Assembly (NCBI GenBank): GCA_023428515.1
Contig: JAEYXI010000313.1
Location: forward strand, 1-12,518
Length of the DNA: 12,518 nt
Direction of reading: 5' to 3'
Origin: Pseudomonadota bacterium
GTDB lineage: Bacteria > Pseudomonadota > Alphaproteobacteria > Rhizobiales > Rhizobiaceae
The notes beneath the pieces are model-generated. The model had not been told where the DNA came from, ran no database searches, and saw nothing but the letters and a program-made list of their open reading frames with translations. Position numbers and translations under genes: made by a program. Within the stretch, counting starts at the first letter, position 1; each line of letters opens with the position of its first letter. Below, piece after piece: positions 1-6,901 of this stretch.

Positions 1-18
1 GTGCATAGATCGGGCCTC

Positions 19-42
19 AAAGAAGGGCACGCCTAAGCGCCC
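19..42 (-). terminator. Probable rho-independent terminator of tRNA-Pro
   Basis: Read on the minus strand, 29 nt beyond the tRNA 3' end, the sequence GGGCGCTTAGGCGTGCCC can fold as GGGC/GCCC plus GC/GC around a TTAG loop with a 2-nt bulge. It is followed by TTCTTT (plus-strand 19-24). Position and T-rich tail fit a terminator for the tRNA transcript. The stem is imperfect and the T-tract is interrupted by a C, so the call is moderate. Confidence 0.4.
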
Positions 43-70
43 ATCGGAAATAGAGATTTCAGAAGATTAA

Positions 71-147
<77 letters not shown>

Positions 148-158
148 GACCGCGGAGA

Positions 159-187
159 GCCTTAGAAGAGCAGGCGTTTGAGTGCAA
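159..187 (-). promoter_or_regulatory. Sigma-70-type promoter of tRNA-Pro
   Basis: On the minus strand a -35-like TTGCAC (plus-strand 182-187) and a -10-like TAAGGC (plus-strand 159-164) are separated by exactly 17 nt. The predicted start would fall a few nt upstream of the mature tRNA 5' end at 147. Spacing and position are right for a stable-RNA promoter; the -10 match is only partial. Confidence 0.5.
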
Positions 188-500
188 GGGCGAAAATCGA
201 TGGTTTTCGTCGAAAGGGAACAAATGAGGTCCCGGTGTGCGTTTCGCGACCCGAATGCGCGCCGAATGTTCTGCATTTAGCCTGCCCCGCATAGGCCCAT
301 AGCACCCCGTCGCAGCAGCCGAGACTATGGACATGACGATCGGGAAAAGCCTGTTGCCTCTGGCTTGGCTGGCGCAGCCGTATTTTCCATGTTCAAGGAC
401 GCCTGGGAGGAATTCGCTTAGCCAAGCAAATAGCGCGCCTCTTTCCACCGCTTGACCGTCCTGGCTGATGCCCGGCGCGACCAACTCCTGCGACAGTGGA

Positions 501-518
501 TTGTCACAGAACTGAAAA
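501..518 (+). promoter_or_regulatory. Degenerate PHO-box-like sequence upstream of ABC operon 1
   Basis: TTGTCAC-AGAA-CTGAAAA has the layout of the alphaproteobacterial PhoB site, two 7-bp direct repeats near CTGTCAC/T separated by 4 bp. The first half matches CTGTCAC at 6 of 7, the second only at 4 of 7. It lies about 100 bp before the ATPase start. Alone it would be unconvincing; it gains weight from the better site at 5830-5847 and from the phosphoesterase in the operon. Confidence 0.25.
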
Positions 519-620
519 CCGGCTGTCGCGCCACCGAAATAATCGCCTCCTAAAGCACCGGCAATCCGGCGTTCAGGCCCCGATGCCAAGCGCTCTCATT
601 TCCATCGCCCGAGGTGCCGA

Positions 621-1817
621 ATGGCTGAGACTTTGACGGTCAATCAAGTGTCGAAGTCGTTCGGTCAGAGCAAGGTGCTCGACGATATCTCCCTCTCGGT
701 CAGGCCCGGCGAGTTCGTTTCGCTGGTCGGTGCGTCCGGATGTGGCAAGTCTACCCTGCTGAGGATCATCGCCGGCCTCGAGATGCAGGATGCGGGCGAC
801 GTCGCGATCGCCGGGCGGTCCGTCAGCCACATGACGCCCAGCGCCCGAAACGTCGCGATGGTTTTCCAGAGCTATGCGCTCTACCCGCATATGACCGTCT
901 TCGACAACATTGCCCTCCCGCTGTCGATGAGACGGCTTTCGCTGGTGGAGCGTCTTCCACTGGTGAAGCACGCTTCTCCGCGCCGCCCGGCGATTGCCGC
1001 CGGGATCGCTGGGAAGGTCAAGATCGTCGCCTCCCAGCTTCGCATCGAACACCTGCTAAGCAGGAAGCCAGGCCAGCTCTCCGGCGGCCAGCGCCAGCGC
1101 GGGGCGCTGGCCCGCGCATTGGTGCGCGAACCCAGCCTGTTCCTGATGGACGAGCCGCTGTCCAACCTGGACGCGCAGCTTCGCGTCCACATGCGCGACG
1201 AGATCGCCGAGTTCCATGCGCGGCTCGGCACGGCATTCGTCTATGTGACGCATGACCAGGTGGAGGCGATGACGCTCTCCCACCGGGTGGCGCTCCTGGA
1301 AAGCGGCCGCATCATCCAGATAGGCCGCCCGGCCGAGCTCTACGACGCACCAGCGACGCTGTCGGTCGCGCGTTTCATCGGTTCGCCAGCCATCAATGTC
1401 CTGCCGGCCGAAGTCGCCGCTGACGGGCGGCTGGTCCTCGACGGCATGCCGCTCCCTGTGGCGGTCGATGGAGTAGCAGGCACCCGCGTATCGATCGGAA
1501 TTCGGCCCGAGCATGCAAAGATTTCCGCGCCTTGCGACGACGCGCCACTGGCAGGGCTCGTCCGGCGCAACGAGCATCACGGACCTGAGCGCCTTGTCTA
1601 TCTGGACCTTCAATCGGCAGATGGCGGCAGCTTCACCGTTCGCGTCCCCGACGGCCAGCCGGTGGCGACGGGCGCGATGGCAGGCGAGGCTGCTTCGGTC
1701 ACGTTCGATTCCAGGCGCATACATGTCTTCGATGTGGATGGGCGGCGCATGCACGCTCGCGTCATCGCTGACACGCCCTCGCGACCGAAGAAACTGATCA
1801 GGGCGGCCGCCCAATGA
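621..1817 (+). CDS. ABC transporter ATP-binding protein, UgpC/MalK family
   Basis: This 398-residue cytoplasmic ATPase should energise uptake through the two permeases encoded just downstream. It shows the Walker A GASGCGKST (37-45), Q-loop Gln83 in VFQSYALYP, signature LSGGQ (153-157), Walker B LFLMDE (173-178), D-loop SNLD and H-loop His211. A C-terminal TOBE-type region contains IGIRPEH. This architecture is that of CUT1 carbohydrate and glycerol-3-phosphate importer ATPases. The ATG start has GAGG 6 nt upstream, and the reading frame starts directly on the first beta strand. The stop overlaps the next start by ATGA. Odd points: about 18 extra, Arg/Pro-rich residues in the helical subdomain (roughly 105-125), and Gly replacing the usual Val just after LSGGQRQR. 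It may serve only this importer or be shared with others. The substrate cannot be read from this subunit. Confidence 0.93.
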   Translation: MAETLTVNQVSKSFGQSKVLDDISLSVRPGEFVSLVGASGCGKSTLLRIIAGLEMQDAGDVAIAGRSVSHMTPSARNVAMVFQSYALYPHMTVFDNIALPLSMRRLSLVERLPLVKHASPRRPAIAAGIAGKVKIVASQLRIEHLLSRKPGQLSGGQRQRGALARALVREPSLFLMDEPLSNLDAQLRVHMRDEIAEFHARLGTAFVYVTHDQVEAMTLSHRVALLESGRIIQIGRPAELYDAPATLSVARFIGSPAINVLPAEVAADGRLVLDGMPLPVAVDGVAGTRVSIGIRPEHAKISAPCDDAPLAGLVRRNEHHGPERLVYLDLQSADGGSFTVRVPDGQPVATGAMAGEAASVTFDSRRIHVFDVDGRRMHARVIADTPSRPKKLIRAAAQ

Positions 1818-2740
1818 GCGCCGTTTCTTCGGTCCACGACGCCTCCCCGTTGCGGCGCGCCGTACGTGAGCGGCAACGCCGCGAAGCGACGAGGGGTGCG
1901 CTGTTCGTTGCGCCGGCTTTCCTGCTGCTTGTCGCGACAGTGCTGGCGCCGGTTGCGATCCTGATCGCGCTGAGCTTCACCGACTACGAACTCGGCGCGA
2001 TCGCCTTCGAATGGGTAGGTTCCGCAAATTACAACAAGGCGTTCTCCGATCCGGTATTTCGACGCGCCGTCGGCAACACGCTGCTTTACGTGGCGATTGT
2101 GCTGCCGGGAGGTGTGCTGCTCGGCCTCTTCGCCGCGATCCTGATTCACGGACGTGGAAAGTCACGCGTCTTCTACGAGGTCGCCTATTTCCTGCCGGTG
2201 ACGGCGACGCTGATCGCCATGGCAGCAGTATGGCAATTCATCCTGCACCCTCGGCTCGGGCCCGTGAACGCGATGCTGAAATCGCTCGGCTTCGCCGAAC
2301 AGGGCTTCCTCTCCACACCGTCGTTGCTGATACCAACGCTCGCCTTCATCGGCCTTTGGAATATCGTCGGCTTCAACATGGTGCTGTTCCTCGCCGGCCT
2401 GTCGTCTATCCCGCGCGATCTCTACGACGCGGCCGAGGTCGATGGCGCGACTGGTGCGATCGACCGCTTCCTCACCGTGACCTGGCCGATGCTTGCGCCG
2501 ACGACCATGTTTGTCGTCGTCACCACGTCCATCACCGCCTTCAAGGTGTTCGATACGGTTGCGCTTCTGACGGCGGGCAAGGACGGCACCGAAGTCCTCC
2601 TCTATGCGATCTATCTGGAGGGCTTTCAGTATTTCAAGATGGGCTACGCGTCCGCGCTCACGGTCGTCTTCCTGCTCTTCATGCTGGTTTTCTCCGTCTA
2701 CCAGGCCATGCAACTCGACCGGCGGGTGCACTACGGATGA
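1814..2740 (+). CDS. ABC transporter permease, MalF/UgpA type
   Basis: This 308-residue inner-membrane protein is one half of the translocation channel of the 621-4922 importer. About six hydrophobic segments are visible, beginning near residues 29-54, 88-111, 118-144, 170-196, 232-252 and 278-300. The cytoplasmic EAA loop, which docks on the ATPase, lies at about 205-230 (YDAAEVDGATGAIDRF followed by WPMLAPT). A basic N-terminal tail precedes the first segment. The length is typical for UgpA-like subunits. The start is fixed by the 4-bp ATGA overlap with the ATPase gene and implies translational coupling. A second overlap joins it to the next permease. Family membership is clear; the transported compound is not. 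Confidence 0.92.
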   Translation: MSAVSSVHDASPLRRAVRERQRREATRGALFVAPAFLLLVATVLAPVAILIALSFTDYELGAIAFEWVGSANYNKAFSDPVFRRAVGNTLLYVAIVLPGGVLLGLFAAILIHGRGKSRVFYEVAYFLPVTATLIAMAAVWQFILHPRLGPVNAMLKSLGFAEQGFLSTPSLLIPTLAFIGLWNIVGFNMVLFLAGLSSIPRDLYDAAEVDGATGAIDRFLTVTWPMLAPTTMFVVVTTSITAFKVFDTVALLTAGKDGTEVLLYAIYLEGFQYFKMGYASALTVVFLLFMLVFSVYQAMQLDRRVHYG

Positions 2741-3600
2741 GCGTGATCGTGGCCAACGGAGTCCAGTCGCATCGCTCCGGCAGTGTCGCTAGGCTCATCC
2801 TCGTCCACGCCGTACTGGCTGCAGGCGCGGTGGTGATGCTTCTGCCCTTTGCCTGGATGTTCTTGACATCGGTCAGGCCGCCTGACGAGATCCTGTCGAG
2901 TTCGCTCAACCCGATCCCCGGCACGTTCTACGGCGTGGAGAACTACTCCGACGCCCTGTCCACGGCGCCATTGCTTCTCTTCATGCTCAACGGCGTGATC
3001 GTCTGCGGCGGAATCCTCGTCGTGCAACTGCTCGTCGCCATTCCGGCTGCCTATGCACTGGCCAAGCTTCGCTTTCCTGGGAAGCAGTTGTTCTTCGCTC
3101 TCGTCGTCGTCGGCCTTTGCGTACCGGTCCAGGTTCCGGCGCTGCCGCTCTATCTGGCGCTTGCCCATGCTGGACAGCTTGATTCCTATTTCGCGCTGAT
3201 GGTTCCCTTCTTCTTGTCGGTTTTCGCCATCTTCCTGTTCCGACAGGCGTTCAAGACCTTCCCGGACGAAATCATACAGGCGGCGCGCGTCGACGGCGTT
3301 GGCGAGATGGAGATCTTGTGGCGTATCGTGGCGCCGAGCGCCTGGCCGGCTGTCGCCGCCTTCTCGATCTTCTCCATCGTCGCCCATTGGAACGACCTCT
3401 ACTGGCCGATGATCGTCATCCAGCGACTTGAATATGCGACCCCGCCGCTTGGCATGCTGTTCTTCGCCGGCTCGGAAGCGGGCAATAGCTACGGCAGCCT
3501 GATGGCCGGGGCTGTGATCATCACCGCGCCGATTATCGCCATCTACCTGATAGCGCGTCGTCGCTTCGTCCAGGGCATCACCATGACCGGTATCAAATAG
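2737..3600 (+). CDS. ABC transporter permease, MalG/UgpE type
   Basis: This 287-residue membrane protein is the second half of the channel. Its N-terminal segment (about 19-45) leads into LPFAWMFLTSVRPPDEI, a hallmark of MalG-like subunits. Further hydrophobic segments follow at about 79-109, 117-142, 150-170, 202-222 and 255-277. The EAA loop is at about 177-200 (EIIQAARVDGVGEMEILW then IVAP). The reading frame stays open upstream to 2011, but that part is antisense to nothing and merely overlaps the first permease in another frame. The ATG at 2737 overlaps the upstream stop by ATGA and gives the normal family length, so I chose it. A 38-bp gap then separates it from the solute-binding protein gene. 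Confidence 0.92.
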   Translation: MSVIVANGVQSHRSGSVARLILVHAVLAAGAVVMLLPFAWMFLTSVRPPDEILSSSLNPIPGTFYGVENYSDALSTAPLLLFMLNGVIVCGGILVVQLLVAIPAAYALAKLRFPGKQLFFALVVVGLCVPVQVPALPLYLALAHAGQLDSYFALMVPFFLSVFAIFLFRQAFKTFPDEIIQAARVDGVGEMEILWRIVAPSAWPAVAAFSIFSIVAHWNDLYWPMIVIQRLEYATPPLGMLFFAGSEAGNSYGSLMAGAVIITAPIIAIYLIARRRFVQGITMTGIK

Positions 3601-3624
3601 CCCCAACCACCAATCCCACGCCTC

Positions 3625-3631
3625 AAAGGAG
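3625..3631 (+). promoter_or_regulatory. Strong Shine-Dalgarno of the solute-binding protein gene
   Basis: AAAGGAG lies 7 nt before the ATG at 3639. It is clearly stronger than the coupled starts of the upstream genes, which fits the need for an excess of solute-binding protein over membrane subunits. Confidence 0.7.
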
Positions 3632-3638
3632 ACCTCCC

Positions 3639-4922
3639 ATGAGACTGACGAGACGAACAGTTCTGGCTACCGCGGCATTGCTGGCGAGCGGTCTTTCGGC
3701 TTCGGCCGAGCAGGTGACGCTCGACGTGCTTTATTGCTTCCCGAGCTTCGCCAAGTTCCATGAACCTCTCGCCCAGGAGTTCATGAAGCAACATCCCGAC
3801 ATCAAGATCGCGTTCCGCGCACCGGCGGCCAACTACGATGAGGGCCATCAGACCGTGCTGCGCTCGGCGATGACCGACCAGATGCCGGACATCTACTACT
3901 CGGGCTACCACCTGCTCGGGGAATTGGTCCATGCCGCCGACCAGCGAGGCAACGCCATCCCGCTCGATGGACTGCTTGCTGCCGAGGGCGCGGACTTCCG
4001 CAAGGCGAATTATTTCGACAACCTGATCGATCTCGGTTCGGTGGACGGCAAGGTCTACGGGCTTTCGGTCAACGCATCGAACCCGATCGTCTACTTCAAC
4101 GCCGACCTGGTGAAGAAGGCAGGCGTCGATCCGGCCGACTTCCCCACCACCTTCGACGGCGTGATCGCGCTGGCCGGCAAAATCAACGATCCAGCTGCCG
4201 GCATCAACGGCATCGCCTACGACGTGCATGGCTGGCCGGACGGCTGGCTGTTCGAGGCCATGATCACGCAGGCGGGCGGCAAACTCCTGAACGACCAGGA
4301 CACCGACATCGCCTTCGAAGGCCCGACCGGCCTGAAGGCGCTCGAGACTTTCCGCCGCTTCGTTACGGAAGGCGGTATGCAAACCATCGATTGGGAGCAG
4401 AGCCGCCAGCAGTTCGGCGCCGGCAAGATCGGGATCTATTTCGCATCGCCCGCCAATCTGACACAGGTCACCGGCCTGGTCGGTGACAAATACGATCTGC
4501 GCACCACCAAGTTTCCGATCGACGATCCGGCGAAGGGGACCATTCCGACCGGCGGCAACGCGATCCTGACCTTCGCCAAGGACGACGCCAAGCAGAAGGC
4601 GGCCTGGGAGTTCATCAAGTTCATGACCAGCCCCGAGGCGCAGAAAGTCGTCGTCGAGATGACCGGCTATCTGCCGACCAACGTCCGTGCATCCGGCCCC
4701 GACTATCTCGGTCCGTTGTACGACCAGAATCCGAACTACCGGACGCCGATCACCCAAGCTGACCGCGCCGGCCCATGGGGCGCCTATCCCGGCGGCAACT
4801 CGGTTCGCATCTGGCGGGCGCAACGCGACATCATCGGCCAGGTGATGCGCGGCGAGAAGACGCCAGAGGCCGGCCTCGACGAGATCGTGAAGACAACGCG
4901 CGACCTGCTCGGCAATTCGTAA
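3639..4922 (+). CDS. Extracellular solute-binding protein family 1 (UgpB/MalE-like)
   Basis: This 427-residue periplasmic receptor delivers substrate to the two permeases encoded upstream. The N-terminus has basic residues (MRLTRRTVLA), a hydrophobic core and a probable signal peptidase I site after ASA (residue 23). The paired arginines loosely resemble a Tat motif, but an ordinary Sec signal is equally possible. The mature part has the family 1 pattern: an early beta strand, an LAQEFMKQHPDIKI helix and strand, a MPDIYYSG segment, and a late GGNAILTFAKDD then AAWEFIKFMTSPEAQ block, ending with a LPTNVRA-type motif. The length is typical of UgpB-like and other CUT1 receptors. With the neighbouring phosphodiesterase, glycerophosphodiesters or glycerol-3-phosphate are plausible ligands, but sugars or polyols cannot be excluded from sequence alone. 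Confidence 0.92.
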   Translation: MRLTRRTVLATAALLASGLSASAEQVTLDVLYCFPSFAKFHEPLAQEFMKQHPDIKIAFRAPAANYDEGHQTVLRSAMTDQMPDIYYSGYHLLGELVHAADQRGNAIPLDGLLAAEGADFRKANYFDNLIDLGSVDGKVYGLSVNASNPIVYFNADLVKKAGVDPADFPTTFDGVIALAGKINDPAAGINGIAYDVHGWPDGWLFEAMITQAGGKLLNDQDTDIAFEGPTGLKALETFRRFVTEGGMQTIDWEQSRQQFGAGKIGIYFASPANLTQVTGLVGDKYDLRTTKFPIDDPAKGTIPTGGNAILTFAKDDAKQKAAWEFIKFMTSPEAQKVVVEMTGYLPTNVRASGPDYLGPLYDQNPNYRTPITQADRAGPWGAYPGGNSVRIWRAQRDIIGQVMRGEKTPEAGLDEIVKTTRDLLGNS

Positions 4923-4931
4923 TACTGCTTT

Positions 4932-4946
4932 GCACGGCGTACGTGC
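4932..4946 (+). other. Small perfect hairpin after the solute-binding protein gene
   Basis: GCACG-GCGTA-CGTGC forms a 5-bp stem and 5-nt loop 10 nt after the stop codon. No T-tract follows, so it is not an intrinsic terminator. Hairpins in this place can protect the 3' end of solute-binding protein mRNA. The stem is short and could be chance. Confidence 0.25.
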
Positions 4947-4989
4947 CTACCGCGCGCCCGCCGTCGCCAGCCGAAAGAAACTGCTGTTC

Positions 4990-5799
4990 ATGAAAATCAT
5001 TCACATAACCGATACCCATATCGTCCCTGAGGGAGAGACAATCTTCGGGCTCGACCCTGCTGAGCGTCTTGGGGCCGTCATCGATGACGTGCGCGCCCGC
5101 CATGCCGACGCAGATCTCGTCGTCATCAGTGGCGATCTGGCCGATCGCGGCGATGACGTTTCCTACAAGAGGTTCGGGTCGCTGCTCGAGCACTTGCCGA
5201 TGCCCGTCCGACTGATGATCGGCAACCACGATTCACGTGCAAACTTCGCCGCGTGCTTCCCCGACACGACCGTCGACGAGGCCGGGTTCGTCCAGTCGGT
5301 GTTCGACCTGCCGGATGGCGGCGGGCGGCTTCTTTTTCTCGATACCAACGAACCAGGCTGGAGCGGCGGTCGCTATTGCGACCAACGCCTGGCTTGGCTG
5401 ACAGCGCGCCTGGAGGAAGCAGACGAACGGCCGGCTTACGTCTTCATGCACCATCCACCGTTCAGCCTGGGCGTTCCGCATTTCGAGAAGATCATCCTCG
5501 CCGAGCCAGAACGGCTTCTTCAGGTACTCGAGAGCCACAAAGGCGGGGTGCGTCACCTCTTCTTCGGACACGTCCACATTCCGGTGAGCGGTGTTTCCTC
5601 GGCCGGCATTCCCTTCACCGCCGGACGCGGCTGCAATCACCAGATCGTTCTGGATCTGATCGAGGCGGATTGCACCTGGGCAGGAGGCGGCCCCAACTAC
5701 AACATCATCGTCATCAGGCCGGAGGCCATGTTCGTTCACGCCTTCGACTTCATCGGCGCTCCGACGATCGGAAGAGGCTCATTCCCGCCAGGCCCGTGA
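4990..5799 (+). CDS. Class III metallophosphoesterase, GpdQ/CpdA-like phosphodiesterase
   Basis: A predicted 269-residue cytoplasmic binuclear metallohydrolase. All metal-binding motifs of the family are present in order: DTH (D8, H10), SGDL (D49), GNHD (N79, H80), MHHPP (H154/H155) and GHVH (H194, H196). Their spacing nearly equals that of the glycerophosphodiesterase GpdQ (D8, H10, D50, N80, H156, H195, H197). Related enzymes hydrolyse cyclic AMP (CpdA) or glycerophosphodiesters (GpdQ). No signal peptide is seen, so it should act on compounds already imported. I chose the ATG at 4990 because MKIIHITDTH is the normal family N-terminus; an in-frame TTG at 4930 would add 20 unrelated residues. 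The Shine-Dalgarno is weak (GAAAGAAA, 4973-4980). The 67-bp gap and same orientation make it the last gene of the ABC operon. The exact substrate is inferred from context. Confidence 0.88.
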   Translation: MKIIHITDTHIVPEGETIFGLDPAERLGAVIDDVRARHADADLVVISGDLADRGDDVSYKRFGSLLEHLPMPVRLMIGNHDSRANFAACFPDTTVDEAGFVQSVFDLPDGGGRLLFLDTNEPGWSGGRYCDQRLAWLTARLEEADERPAYVFMHHPPFSLGVPHFEKIILAEPERLLQVLESHKGGVRHLFFGHVHIPVSGVSSAGIPFTAGRGCNHQIVLDLIEADCTWAGGGPNYNIIVIRPEAMFVHAFDFIGAPTIGRGSFPPGP

Positions 5800-5829
5800 T
5801 CTTGCGTTAGCGCCGCCGCTGCCACCAGA

Positions 5830-5847
5830 CTGTCACGGAACAGTCAA
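5830..5847 (+). promoter_or_regulatory. PHO-box-like site upstream of the second ABC system
   Basis: CTGTCACGGAACAGTCAA contains CTGTCAC (perfect to the common rhizobial half-site), a 4-bp spacer GGAA, and CAGTCAA (5 of 7). This is the 7-4-7 direct-repeat layout of PhoB sites, in the orientation of the downstream gene and 69 bp before its ATG. A TAAGTA tract begins 10 nt after it (5858), where a -10 element would be expected, although its match to TATAAT is poor. It suggests induction by phosphate limitation; no phoB gene is in the window. Confidence 0.45.
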
Positions 5848-5916
5848 GCGAACCGGCTAAGTAACCCTTTCTTGCAAGCAATACCGCCCTGCCTGCTTCA
5901 ATATCACGAGGTGATC

Positions 5917-6888
5917 ATGCGCATCCTGCTTTCCACCCTGCTTCTTGCCGCAGGCATTTCTCAGGCTTCCGCGGTCGAGGGCAAGCTCGTCCTCTACACC
6001 AGCCAGCCCAATACGGATGCCCAGCAGACAGTCGACGCCTTCATGGCCAAATACCCCGATGTGACAGTCGAATGGGTCCGCGACGGCACGCCGAAGATAC
6101 TCTCCAAGCTGAGGGCGGAGATCGAGGCCGGTCAGCCGCAGCCGGACGTGCTGCTGATCGCCGACGTGGTGACGATGGAAGGCCTCAAGGCCGAAGGCCG
6201 CCTGCTCGCCTATCCGGATGCGGACACGTCGGCCTATGACGCCGGCCTGATGGACAAGGACAAAAGCTATTTCTCGACCAAGCTCATCACCACGGGCATT
6301 GTCTACAACACCAAGGCTCCTTTCGTGCCGACCAGCTGGCAGGACCTCACCAAGCCGGAGGCGAAGGGCCTGGTCGCCATGCCGAGCCCGCTTACCTCGG
6401 GCGCTGCGATGATCCATACCGTCACCTTGACCGGCAACCTGCCGGAGGGATGGGATTTCTACGGCAAGCTCGCCGAGAACGGCGCACAGGCAGCCGGCGG
6501 CAATGGCGACATCCTCAAGGCGGTGTCGGGCGGCGAAAAACTCTACGGCATGATCGTCGACTACATGCCGATCCGCGAAAAGGCCAAGGGCGCACCCGTC
6601 GAGTTCGTCTTCCCGACCGAAGGCGTTTCGGCCGTCACCGAGCCCGTCGCGATCCTGTCCACTGCAAAGAATGTCGAGGCGTCGAAGGCGTTCATCGACT
6701 TCATCCTGTCGGAGGAAGGCCAGAAGCTGGCGGTCTCGCAGGGCTACATACCGGCGCTTGCCAGCGCCGGCCTGCCGGCGGGCTATCCCGACCGCTCGGC
6801 GATCAAGGTGCTCGGCTATGACGCGGCCGCCGCCCTTGCCAACGACGCGGCGAACAAGGAGAAGTTCGCCGAAGTGATGGGTCAGTAG
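5917..6888 (+). CDS. Periplasmic solute-binding protein, FbpA/AfuA/PhnS-like
   Basis: This 323-residue receptor belongs to the ABC uptake system encoded with the fused permease downstream. The signal peptide MRILLSTLLLAAGISQASA is followed by the mature start VEGKLVLYTSQP. Features of the iron/phosphonate/sugar-phosphate receptor group are visible: the early VLYTSQP strand, EWVRDGTPKI then LRAEIEAGQPQPDVLLIAD, and a late AVTEPVAILSTAKN then AFIDFILSEEGQ block. I chose the ATG at 5917 because a cGAGGTG Shine-Dalgarno lies just upstream and the signal peptide starts there; the frame itself opens at 5872. The tyrosine pair typical of FbpA ferric-binding proteins is not evident, so Fe3+ is less likely. 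A phosphonate such as 2-aminoethylphosphonate or an organophosphate fits the PHO-box-like site, but that is inference. Confidence 0.88.
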   Translation: MRILLSTLLLAAGISQASAVEGKLVLYTSQPNTDAQQTVDAFMAKYPDVTVEWVRDGTPKILSKLRAEIEAGQPQPDVLLIADVVTMEGLKAEGRLLAYPDADTSAYDAGLMDKDKSYFSTKLITTGIVYNTKAPFVPTSWQDLTKPEAKGLVAMPSPLTSGAAMIHTVTLTGNLPEGWDFYGKLAENGAQAAGGNGDILKAVSGGEKLYGMIVDYMPIREKAKGAPVEFVFPTEGVSAVTEPVAILSTAKNVEASKAFIDFILSEEGQKLAVSQGYIPALASAGLPAGYPDRSAIKVLGYDAAAALANDAANKEKFAEVMGQ

Positions 6889-6901
6889 GCGACGCTTTCG
6901 T

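Larger units (their letters stand above)
148..620. other. 473-bp stretch with no convincing gene
   Basis: It lies between the tRNA and the first ABC gene. A 154-codon minus-strand reading frame (125-589) overlaps the tRNA and shows no recognisable domain; a 42-codon plus-strand frame (327-455) lacks a Shine-Dalgarno. What can be seen: the tRNA promoter at the left, a CGAAAA/TTTTCG inverted repeat (191-196 and 204-209), an 8-bp inverted repeat GCTTGGCT/AGCCAAGC (363-370 and 420-427), a PHO-box-like sequence (501-518) and an AT-rich AAATAAT (537-543) that could be part of a -10 region. It probably holds the promoter of the 621-5799 operon and possibly degraded sequence. Confidence 0.5.

Noticed and set aside
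327..455. 42-codon plus-strand frame as a possible RiPP precursor
   Set aside because: No Shine-Dalgarno, no leader/core character, and more than 9 kb from ycaO-tfuA.
2011..2736. Upstream extension of the second permease frame
   Set aside because: It overlaps the first permease in another frame, is Arg-rich and non-membrane-like. The ATG at 2737 gives the normal length and an ATGA overlap.
3543..4823. 426-codon open frame on the minus strand
   Set aside because: It is the antisense shadow of the solute-binding protein gene, which has a signal peptide, a strong Shine-Dalgarno and family motifs.
4930..4989. TTG-started extension of the phosphoesterase
   Set aside because: The 20 extra residues precede the canonical MKIIHITDTH start and match no family feature.
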